Shown here piece by piece: positions 57,824 through 64,000 of a stretch of DNA of 64,000 nucleotides (its first letter is position 1; each line of letters starts with the position of its first letter). The notes under the pieces were generated by a model. It saw nothing but the letters and a program-made list of their open reading frames with translations. It had not been told where the DNA came from and searched no databases. Where the stretch lies: contig CAZQSZ010000002.1 of NCBI GenBank assembly GCA_964596345.1, positions 854,367 through 918,366 of the forward strand, given 5' to 3'. The stretch comes from CADEDV01 sp964596345 (GTDB taxonomy: Bacteria; Bacteroidota; Bacteroidia; Chitinophagales; Chitinophagaceae). Both the position numbers and the translations under genes were made by a program.

Positions 57824-58525
57824 ATGAAAAAATCCGTGAATTCAAATACTGCCGGGAAAGCACTGGTTGCTGCACTTTTCATTGCAGCTGCTTATCTTTT
57901 CATGTTCTGTAAGTTTATCCCTTTTCCTTACAATATCCCCTTCATCTGTTCTGTCATTATCGCTGGATATCTTTTTTTTAAAAGGCCGTTGAAGTTACTG
58001 GGTATTCAACGCATCACTAATCCCTTTTTGTTTGTATTGGCTGCTGCCGCTACAGCACTGGCAGCAGAATTGCTGATGGACTGGCTGGTGCAGCCGCTCG
58101 TTAATAAGTTATGCAATACGGTACCCGATTACAGTTATTTCAGTGTACTGGAAAATAAAACGGCCTTGTACACTAAATATATTTTTTATACCTGGCTCAG
58201 TGCGGCGGCGGGGGAAGAATTATTGTTCAGGGGGTTCATCTTTGACCAGTTAAACCGGGTAATACCGCCGGGAAAATTTCAAACAGCAGCGATCATGACC
58301 ATTGGAGCAGTTTTATTTGCTTTCGCTCATGGTTATGAAGGCCTGGCTGGTATTGTCCTGACTTTTTTATGGGCACTGCTTTTCGGCATCATTTATAAAA
58401 GAAGCGGAAATATATGGTTTACAATACTGGTGCATGGTATTGTTGACACTATCTTTCTTTCGCTGGCTTATACCGGCCGTCTTTCCTATTACGAATTACC
58501 GAACCAGGTGGTCTGGGGATATTGA
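57824..58525 (+). CDS. CPBP-family intramembrane glutamic endopeptidase
   Basis: The 233-residue protein has about six membrane helices. The metal-free glutamate site shows EELLFRGFIFDQLN (EExxxR) followed by FAHGYEGL and LVHGIVDT, the three conserved motifs of the CPBP/CAAX protease (Abi) family. Roles range from prenyl-protein processing to bacteriocin self-immunity. Neighbours do not point to a specific role. Single-gene unit. Confidence 0.9.
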   Translation: MKKSVNSNTAGKALVAALFIAAAYLFMFCKFIPFPYNIPFICSVIIAGYLFFKRPLKLLGIQRITNPFLFVLAAAATALAAELLMDWLVQPLVNKLCNTVPDYSYFSVLENKTALYTKYIFYTWLSAAAGEELLFRGFIFDQLNRVIPPGKFQTAAIMTIGAVLFAFAHGYEGLAGIVLTFLWALLFGIIYKRSGNIWFTILVHGIVDTIFLSLAYTGRLSYYELPNQVVWGY

Positions 58526-58602
58526 TCAAACATAGAGAAATACCTGCTGATTCAAGCCGGGACGGATGCGGAGTAAAGAAAGAAGCTGGTTTATTTTATA
58601 CT

Positions 58603-58980
58603 TTATTCTGTTGCTAATCCTGCTTCTTTCCAGGCTTTAATTCCACCGTCAAGATGAGCTACATTTTCAAAACCCATTTGCTTTAACGTTACAGCAGCTA
58701 AAGCAGAGCGGCCACCTGATGCACATTGAAGTATGATCCTTTTACTCTTATCAAATTCAGGTTTATAATAAGGAAGTGTTGGGTCCGCATAAAATTCAAG
58801 CATACCTCTTGATGCATGTATTGAACCCGGAATTTTCCCATTTAGTTTTAACTCTTCACTTTCACGGATGTCGATCAGCGTTACATCTCCATTCAATAAT
58901 TCTTCCGCCACTTGTTGCGGCGCCAGGTTTTCAATTTGTTGTTTTGCTTCTTTTACCAGGTCGGCTGCAGATTTAAACAT
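58603..58980 (-). CDS. Rhodanese-like sulfurtransferase
   Basis: The 125-residue, single-domain protein has the active-site loop CASGGRS (Cys nucleophile), LIDIRESEELKLNGKIPGS and LDGGIKAWKEAG. It moves sulfane sulfur between thiols. No signal peptide, so cytoplasmic. Confidence 0.92.
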   Translation of the reverse strand: MFKSAADLVKEAKQQIENLAPQQVAEELLNGDVTLIDIRESEELKLNGKIPGSIHASRGMLEFYADPTLPYYKPEFDKSKRIILQCASGGRSALAAVTLKQMGFENVAHLDGGIKAWKEAGLATE

Positions 58981-59270
58981 AAAAATTAAAGTTTAATTAG
59001 TGGGTAATAAAATCCGGCTTACGGCCAGGGCTTGCTGCTGTGCTAGCAGGTTGAAAATATGAAGCTGAAGTTAACAACAAAAAGCCAAATAGTAATTCGT
59101 CAGCCGGGGTATTAACCCGTGGATTAACGCTGCAATTTGTGCCGGCAGCGGGATGTTTCTTTCCTGTTAACCGCCAAAGGCTATACAATAAAACTGCGGA
59201 GCTGCAAGCACCGCAGAGCCGGGGATAACGGGGGCTGTTTGCCGGTAGTTATACTTCAGCAACGATCAGG
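58981..59270. other. Intergenic stretch with repeat copy
   Basis: These 290 bases hold no gene. The right part contains the first copy of the flanking repeat (59166-59196) and a nearby stem CTGCGG/CCGCAG (59194-59199 with 59210-59215 region). Otherwise nothing recognised. Confidence 0.5.
59166..59196. repeat. 31-bp direct repeat, copy 1
   Basis: This copy differs from the one at 60813-60843 at two of 31 positions. It lies downstream (on the - strand) of the serine-hydrolase gene. On the - strand the sequence begins with a stem CTGCGG/CCGCAG and TTTTATTG, so it may include a terminator. Confidence 0.65.
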
Positions 59271-60713
59271 CTATTCATCATTTTTAAGTTTTTTAAGGAG
59301 GTAAGTCCAGTGAAGGTTTTGCGGATCCAGCTCATGATTTTTTTCAAAACACTGAACAGCCATTTTTTTGTTCTTATTCCGCCTATAAATTTCTCCCAGG
59401 TTTTCATAAACAAGAGTGGATGTTGGATACTCAATGGCATTCAGGCTGTAGATTTTTATGGCAGCTTTTATTTTTTTAGCTTTCCTCAGTTCATCTCCAA
59501 GATAACTCAGCTGGTATTCATTAAAAATAAAGGCTGGTTTTTTTGAGATTTTGAGTTGCTGATACAATTCGATAGCGGCATCCACCCCGTTAGTCTGAAT
59601 GGTGCTCCTGAGCGTATCTAATAAGGCCCAGGGATATTTGTAGGGCTCCAGCTGATGGCTGGCATCAAGGATATGCCAGCCGATATCTGTTACAGAATTA
59701 TTTGAATTCGACAAAACGACAACCCCGACTTTCTTCTTTTTGTCTATTCCTAAAAAAGTACGGTAGCCCGGCATTCCCCCATCTTTAAAGAGTAAATACT
59801 TTCCCTCGTTATTTACAAGCGTCCATCCCATGGTAGCATAAACATTGTCGTCATTCTTTTTAGCCCGCAGTATATGCGTAAGTTCCATAGCAGGGGATAA
59901 ATCTGTTTTAATGAAGCCCATGCTGGCTTCTGCAAATGTGAGAAGATCGTTTACCGTTGAACGCAGGGCACCGCCTGCACTTATTGCTCCTAAATCGGCC
60001 AGGCCAACGGGAACCCCGGTTTCGGCATGACCAACTGCCAGGTTTGATTTTTGTTTCGCCGTTAATGAAATAACTGTATTATTCATATGCAGCGGCTTGC
60101 AGATTTCTTCTGTTACCAGGGTCTCGAAATCTTTTTGTGCCACCAGGGTCAGTATATTGCCCAACAATCCGTAGCCTGTATTGGAGTAGACCCATTTTGA
60201 ATCAATATCAAAGGGAGGGTTGAAATTTGAAACATACTCGTATAACTGCTTTACGGAATAATCTGCATAGGGCTGGTCCTGGTTTTTCGGATCAACATTG
60301 TAGGGAAAACGGGGCATTCCCGACCGGTGTGCAGACAGGTTAAGCAATGAAATTTCTTTTCCATTTCTTACAGGTGTTTTTACCGTTTTGGGAAGAAATG
60401 CAGAGATGGGGTCATTAAGATCCAGTTGTTGTTGCAGGCTCATGTCGGCCAGTAACAGGGAGGTGAATACTTTGGTAATAGACCCTATTTCATAGATGGT
60501 ATTGCCATCCGGCAGTGCAGGGTTCCTGTCACTTAATATGCCTTCTGCAATTATTTTTCTGCCATGGGTATCAACGATCCCAACGATAATACTTTTACTT
60601 CTTTTATTGGCAACTTCCTGGTGAATAATGGCTTTTATCGTATCAATCGGTACTTGTCCGACAGCATTAGTTGTTACAAAAAACAGGCTGATGATGAGCA
60701 GGTATTTTTTCAT
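59271..60713 (-). CDS. Serine hydrolase (beta-lactamase class C/PBP type) with C-terminal TPR
   Basis: The ATG at 60713 (MKKYLLIISLFFVTTNAVGQ) gives a signal peptide; the open frame extends 45 codons upstream but that part is not a good start. The beta-lactamase fold shows IGSITKVFTS (Ser-x-x-Lys), YSNTGYGLL (Tyr-Ser-Asn) and later GGMPGYRTF. The last 90 residues have TPR-like repeats. Likely function is a periplasmic D-alanyl-peptide hydrolase or an esterase rather than antibiotic resistance. The gene lies between two copies of a 31-bp direct repeat. Confidence 0.85.
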   Translation of the reverse strand: MKKYLLIISLFFVTTNAVGQVPIDTIKAIIHQEVANKRSKSIIVGIVDTHGRKIIAEGILSDRNPALPDGNTIYEIGSITKVFTSLLLADMSLQQQLDLNDPISAFLPKTVKTPVRNGKEISLLNLSAHRSGMPRFPYNVDPKNQDQPYADYSVKQLYEYVSNFNPPFDIDSKWVYSNTGYGLLGNILTLVAQKDFETLVTEEICKPLHMNNTVISLTAKQKSNLAVGHAETGVPVGLADLGAISAGGALRSTVNDLLTFAEASMGFIKTDLSPAMELTHILRAKKNDDNVYATMGWTLVNNEGKYLLFKDGGMPGYRTFLGIDKKKKVGVVVLSNSNNSVTDIGWHILDASHQLEPYKYPWALLDTLRSTIQTNGVDAAIELYQQLKISKKPAFIFNEYQLSYLGDELRKAKKIKAAIKIYSLNAIEYPTSTLVYENLGEIYRRNKNKKMAVQCFEKNHELDPQNLHWTYLLKKLKNDE

Positions 60714-60812
60714 TTTTCTGTTTGAAGTAAAGGCTTGTTTAGAGCAATATCCTATGTTAATACTGCTGACGCTGAGTAAAGATAGGAAGATGAAAATATA
60801 ATCTGAAGCAGG

Positions 60813-60843
60813 GTTAACCGCCAGAGGCGATACAATAAAACTG
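60813..60843. repeat. 31-bp direct repeat, copy 2
   Basis: Nearly identical to 59166-59196 and in the same orientation. It lies 31 bases downstream of the stop of the next gene up (60875-61459, - strand), the same relative place as copy 1, so it may be a 3' element attached to each gene. Confidence 0.65.
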
Positions 60844-60874
60844 TGCAAGGGGAAGTTTTGCAGAGTTGGATGTA

Positions 60875-61459
60875 TTACTGTTGCCCGAACTTAAAACTGC
60901 TTTTAATTCTTTCCAATACCTGGTCGCTGAGGGCAATGCCGTTTCCCATCAGGCAAATTGTTTCAGCTCCGTTGGAGAAAAATAAGCAGGCTACCTGTGC
61001 GGTACTTTTACTTTTCTTTGGCTTCTTTCCTTCGCAGGGCAGGTGGGTAAAAAAAGTGCAATCCAAACCGGTATAATTATTCGCCTTCATTTCAAAACTC
61101 ACCACAACATGAATAAAATTATTTAATTCATATAGATACATATATTCATGGCGGGCATTGAAACCCATTTCTTCCATCGCCTTTGGAATAGCGGTTGGGA
61201 AATACCGTAGCCGGTAGAGCACACTATCCAAACAGAGTTTTTTGACAGGCCTGCCTGCACTGTCTGTTTCAAGAAATGATTGAAAGTAACCAGCAGCACC
61301 CTGCCCCGGCATCTCTTTCCAGGAGTGGGGGATATCCAGTGAAAACTTTAGTTCAGATGCTGCAGTATCAGGCCGGTATGTTTTAAACAAGCTATCCTGG
61401 CTGTATGCTTCCAGGGAGAAAAGAACCAGTGTTATTGGTATCAGGATAAATCTTGTCAT
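60875..61459 (-). CDS. Hypothetical exported protein
   Basis: The 194-residue protein has a signal peptide (about 1-20, ending AYSQ). The mature part has SLDIPHSWKEMPGQ and a Cys pair (CTFFTHLPCEG); it may be disulfide-linked. Proteins starting with DIP.SW are sometimes PsbP/DcrB-like, which would be a beta-sandwich fold, but I cannot claim that. Not recognised. Confidence 0.6.
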   Translation of the reverse strand: MTRFILIPITLVLFSLEAYSQDSLFKTYRPDTAASELKFSLDIPHSWKEMPGQGAAGYFQSFLETDSAGRPVKKLCLDSVLYRLRYFPTAIPKAMEEMGFNARHEYMYLYELNNFIHVVVSFEMKANNYTGLDCTFFTHLPCEGKKPKKSKSTAQVACLFFSNGAETICLMGNGIALSDQVLERIKSSFKFGQQ

Positions 61460-61506
61460 TATCGTTTAATCTTTGTCAGGAAAACACTACGGACAACTGG
61501 GGCCAT

Positions 61507-62616
61507 TTATCTGGTATACTTTTCAAATAATTTAATTGCTTCCGCTTTTAAATTATCATATTTAAAATCATCGTTGAATCCAATCCCTGGGTTATAATGT
61601 GTCGAGCCTTTATTGGCACATAATAGATATTTAGGTCCACCCAACTCGGCAGAAATAGGAGAGAATTCTGTCTGAACTCTTAAAACAATTTTACCGGCAT
61701 TGTCGACAACATAAAAAATATGTTTATAATATATGTTTCCTTTGTTTTCATTTTCATAACGTTCAAAGGCTTGAATTAAATAATCACCCCATTTGAATTG
61801 GTCGAAGCAAAACATATCTTTCAGGTTGTCTTTAAGGAGTCCTTGTTGGTGAGCTTCATACAATTTATCCTTATAAGGTTTTGCTTTGCCATACTCTTTT
61901 TTTTGATAATAGATTTGGATAAGCTTTGCATAGGAATGGTAGTCTTTGGGGTCTAGTTGTAAAAGCTCAATAAAGGCTGGCTCGGCTTTGTCATAATTAC
62001 TTTTCAAAGATTCAAGGAGGCCAATATTGAATAAGACATTGATGTATGAATCGGATTCTTTTGAGATTTTTGATTTAGCTACATAAAAAGCTTCTAATGC
62101 TTTGTCATTATTTTTTTGGTCGGAATAGATTTGAGCAATAAGTGAATATGGTCTGTCGGGACAGTCTTTTTGTTCGGTTGCTTTTCTATAAGCTTCAAGT
62201 GCCAAATCTAATTTTCCGAGATTATAGTAGGCGTCGCCAAGTCCGCTGTAAAATACTGCATCGTCTGCCTTTAAAGCAATGGCAGACTGAAAACCTTTAA
62301 CCGCTTCTTCATACTTTTTCATGTAGTTAAGAGTCGACGCTATAATATAAAAAGGAGCAGGGTCTTTTGCATCCTTATCAATAGAAAGATTCATAAACTT
62401 AATGCAGTTATTATCGTCCTCTTTCATGTAGTAGGCAAGTCCAACGTAATACAGGGACTTTGCAGAAAGATCATTGCTCTTTGAAGCATATTGTTCAATT
62501 ATTTTGTCATACTGTTTTTTGTCCGACAAGGCTTTTAATTCTGTGGTCGTATTATCTTGAGAGCAAATTGTCAAGCTATAAATCGTCAAAATGAATGTTG
62601 GTAGAATATTTTTCAT
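61507..62616 (-). CDS. Exported TPR-repeat protein
   Basis: The 369-residue protein has a signal peptide (about 1-19) and then about six TPR repeats (about 20-250; for example ALKADDAVFYSGLGDAYYNL and LDLALEAYRKATEQKD), followed by a C-terminal part of about 110 residues that looks like a separate domain. TPRs make protein-protein contacts. Base composition is more AT-rich than the core genes. Function unknown. Confidence 0.8.
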   Translation of the reverse strand: MKNILPTFILTIYSLTICSQDNTTTELKALSDKKQYDKIIEQYASKSNDLSAKSLYYVGLAYYMKEDDNNCIKFMNLSIDKDAKDPAPFYIIASTLNYMKKYEEAVKGFQSAIALKADDAVFYSGLGDAYYNLGKLDLALEAYRKATEQKDCPDRPYSLIAQIYSDQKNNDKALEAFYVAKSKISKESDSYINVLFNIGLLESLKSNYDKAEPAFIELLQLDPKDYHSYAKLIQIYYQKKEYGKAKPYKDKLYEAHQQGLLKDNLKDMFCFDQFKWGDYLIQAFERYENENKGNIYYKHIFYVVDNAGKIVLRVQTEFSPISAELGGPKYLLCANKGSTHYNPGIGFNDDFKYDNLKAEAIKLFEKYTR

Positions 62617-62738
62617 TACGATTATATTGTCATTTAAAAATTGATAACGGACAGGTATTGCCGATGGTGGGGAATTTTATATTCGTCCGCCCGGAACTGC
62701 TGCCTGGCTTTTTGATAAAGTTAAATATTAAGAACTAA

Positions 62739-62755
62739 AGCTGGGCTTTATTCGT
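62739..62755. repeat. 17-bp direct repeat, left of HNH cassette
   Basis: AGCTGGGCTTTATTCGT here and AGCTTGGCTTTATTCGT at 63863-63879 differ at one base and have the same orientation. The TTTATTCGT core occurs a third time at 63920. Confidence 0.6.
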
Positions 62756-62833
62756 CGAGCCCCAAACCAAAGTACAGCAGAACTACTGCTGCTGATTGCT
62801 CCAATGTCAAGCCCCACTATTGGCAATACCAAT

Positions 62834-62843
62834 GTTGTGTGTA
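62834..62843. repeat. Left inverted repeat of the HNH gene (GTTGTGTGTA)
   Basis: Exact inverse of 63765-63774. It lies 8 bases outside the HNH stop. Both lie inside the 17-bp direct repeats. Confidence 0.6.
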
Positions 62844-62851
62844 GTATTTCT

Positions 62852-63748
62852 TCACTGTCGGAAGTTTTGTCTTTTCAATTCTAAAGATTCTTTTGATGGA
62901 TAAGAATTTGGATTGTCTGGCAATGCAATTTTTTGTCCATTGTATTGCTGGTAAGTTGTGCTTTGTATTAAAGAACTAATGTGAACGATATAGCTACTGT
63001 CAATAAACAAAAGTCCGCTGTCATACAAACGATGCAAGTCAACTCTAAGCAAAACTCCGTTTTGAATATGATTTGAAGATTCTGTCAAATACGACTGTAA
63101 ATGTGCTGCTTCAAGAAGTTCAGGACAAGTTTCACCTGTAATGCAGCATTTGTTTTTATAGGCTTTTAATATTTTTCCTTTGAATTCACTTTGTCCTTTT
63201 CGTTGATTGACTTCTCGTTTGTAATCTTCTCTGGGTTCGTTGACTAAATTGAAATTGTCGGAACCGTCAATTTGAATTGTGAAAGGGTCGTATTGGTCAA
63301 AGTACTTGTATTTAACAACTTGAGTAGCGAAATCAATTTGAAAATCTTCAGGTCTAAGATATTTTTCTTCGTCCCAATACTGGCAATTGACTAAAACAAT
63401 ACAACCGATTTCATAAGTATTAATGTCAATTGATTTGCCGCCAAAAGATTCGCTGTTTTTATCAATATAAGTTTGAATTCTGTCAATGAATTGAGCTTTG
63501 TCAACACAGCCGTTTCTTTGTCCAAACTCTTTCCAAGCTGCGTTTGCTGTCAAATTTTTGTACTCATAAAACTCCCCAAAACCTCCAAGCTGTCGGATTG
63601 GCGATTTTAAAAGAAAGTACCATCTGTCACCCTGATTTAATTTCTTAATATTCCAAGGAGTGGGTGTCCAAAAGTTAACAAAGGAGTTTAGTCCAGTGTC
63701 CCGAAGAAATTGAAACCAAGTATTGTCAGTAGGAGAGATTACAAACAT
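62852..63748 (-). CDS. HNH endonuclease with N-terminal PUA/EVE-like domain
   Basis: The 298-residue protein has an N-terminal domain (about 1-140) with GDRWYFLLKSPIRQLGGFGE, resembling the PUA/EVE fold, and an HNH_2-type nuclease at the C-terminus (about 190-285) with KNKCCITGETCPELLEAAHL (zinc knuckle and first His) and NGVLLRVDLHRLYDSG (His of the metal site). EVE-HNH proteins are known as modification-dependent restriction enzymes, so this may cut DNA with modified bases. It is AT-rich and flanked by repeats, so it is likely a mobile cassette gene. Confidence 0.8.
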   Translation of the reverse strand: MFVISPTDNTWFQFLRDTGLNSFVNFWTPTPWNIKKLNQGDRWYFLLKSPIRQLGGFGEFYEYKNLTANAAWKEFGQRNGCVDKAQFIDRIQTYIDKNSESFGGKSIDINTYEIGCIVLVNCQYWDEEKYLRPEDFQIDFATQVVKYKYFDQYDPFTIQIDGSDNFNLVNEPREDYKREVNQRKGQSEFKGKILKAYKNKCCITGETCPELLEAAHLQSYLTESSNHIQNGVLLRVDLHRLYDSGLLFIDSSYIVHISSLIQSTTYQQYNGQKIALPDNPNSYPSKESLELKRQNFRQ

Positions 63749-63764
63749 AAGGGTCTTATAATAT

Positions 63765-63774
63765 TACACACAAC
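63765..63774. repeat. Right inverted repeat of the HNH gene (TACACACAAC)
   Basis: Exact inverse of 62834-62843, 16 bases upstream of the HNH start. Confidence 0.6.
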
Positions 63775-64000
63775 GTCCAGGGCTTGGCGACGTGGCGGAT
63801 TCGGTGTTACGTAAGCCGGGACTGGTGCTGATCAAAGATATGAAGATCAAAATATATTCTATAGCTTGGCTTTATTCGTAAGATTGATATGTCGCTGAGC
63901 AACGATATATCGATGAGGATTTATTCGTAAAGCCGCCATGACGCCAAACCCCTTCCTATGTTTACATTTCAATAGTTTTAGGTAGCAGGAAGAAATCAAA
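63775..64000. other. Gene-free right edge with cassette repeats
   Basis: No reading frame of note. It contains the 17-bp repeat at 63863-63879 and another TTTATTCGT at 63920, with a GCCAAACCCC segment near 63941. The region may be the far boundary of the HNH cassette. Confidence 0.5.
63863..63879. repeat. 17-bp direct repeat, right of HNH cassette
   Basis: Matches 62739-62755 at 16 of 17 positions, in the same orientation, 1124 bases away. Confidence 0.6.

Noticed and set aside
57824..58525. CPBP gene as an abortive-infection (Abi) defence gene
   Set aside because: Abi is an old name for the family; nothing in the neighbourhood supports a defence role.
59271..60713. Serine hydrolase as an antibiotic-resistance beta-lactamase
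   Set aside because: The TPR tail and the broad class C/PBP motifs point to a general periplasmic hydrolase; no resistance context is present.
60714..60848. 45-codon N-terminal extension of the serine hydrolase
   Set aside because: The extension overlaps the repeat copy at 60813-60843 and the downstream ATG gives a normal signal peptide.
62739..63879. HNH flanks as integron attC sites
   Set aside because: The core does not fit the RYYYAAC/GTTRRRY consensus (TACACACAAC and GTTGTGTGTA deviate), so I only call a cassette-like arrangement.

Overview
The window looks like chromosomal DNA of a member of the Bacteroidota, most likely of the Chitinophagaceae or a close relative. The reasons are family-level. 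There is a type IX secretion sorting domain on a secreted nuclease, several TonB-dependent receptors with a carboxypeptidase-like N-terminal domain, Porin_10 and OMP_b-brl_2 barrels, HYC_CC_PP proteins and a CzcA-TolC fusion. Promoters follow the Bacteroidota -7 pattern TAnnTTTG, and extended Shine-Dalgarno sequences are rare. No rRNA, CRISPR array, transposase or integrase was seen. One tRNA, tRNA-Leu(CAA), is present.

Layout. 1-4949: envelope and hypothetical genes, including a small membrane protein with an apparent frameshift at its start, a PHP-family phosphoesterase, and a two-gene unit of a 2-TM protein and an SH3/metallo-beta-lactamase hydrolase. 5270-12387: sucC, a T9SS-exported endonuclease I, a lipoprotein and a Porin_10 porin. 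12472-30318: a nearly continuous + strand heavy-metal locus. 30505-44682: tex, a HEPN-type protein, an ATP-grasp/glutamine-amidotransferase pair, an amidohydrolase, an amidase, a peptidase and a large FAD/Fe-S dehydrogenase. 44739-54684: tRNA-Leu, hscB, an ECF sigma factor with a membrane TPR partner, a DUF4382 lipoprotein, a CHAT-TPR protein, a lysine-pathway-like dehydrogenase, trmN6 and tsaD. 54826-64000: an ABC permease, a CPBP protease, a rhodanese, a serine hydrolase, a TPR protein and an HNH endonuclease in a cassette-like setting.

The standout region is the metal locus. It combines two HYC_CC_PP proteins, two exported HMA-domain proteins (one ending in tandem Cys/His-rich repeats), a TlpA thioredoxin and a TonB receptor whose N-terminus carries an HMA domain paralogous to the free-standing one. 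It continues with an AraC regulator that starts with its own MxCxxC site, an HMA-MauE membrane protein, a 19-residue peptide ending in CCK and a His/Met-rich outer-membrane protein. It ends with DUF4396, a second TonB receptor behind a perfect 38-bp palindrome, and a CzcA-TolC plus CzcB efflux module. A Cys-x-x-Cys HMA-type site appears in five gene contexts: periplasmic carrier, receptor, regulator and membrane protein. I infer an integrated metal (probably copper or a divalent transition metal) capture, sensing and export system. Two candidate operators were found: 9-bp direct repeats 21 bp apart beside the AraC gene, and a DtxR/MntR-like palindrome over the start of the second receptor transcript.

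The most likely horizontally acquired genes are AT-rich: the HEPN-type gene (32790-34034), a zinc-ribbon protein (36878-37267) and the HNH endonuclease (62852-63748). The last sits between 10-bp inverted repeats inside 17-bp direct repeats.
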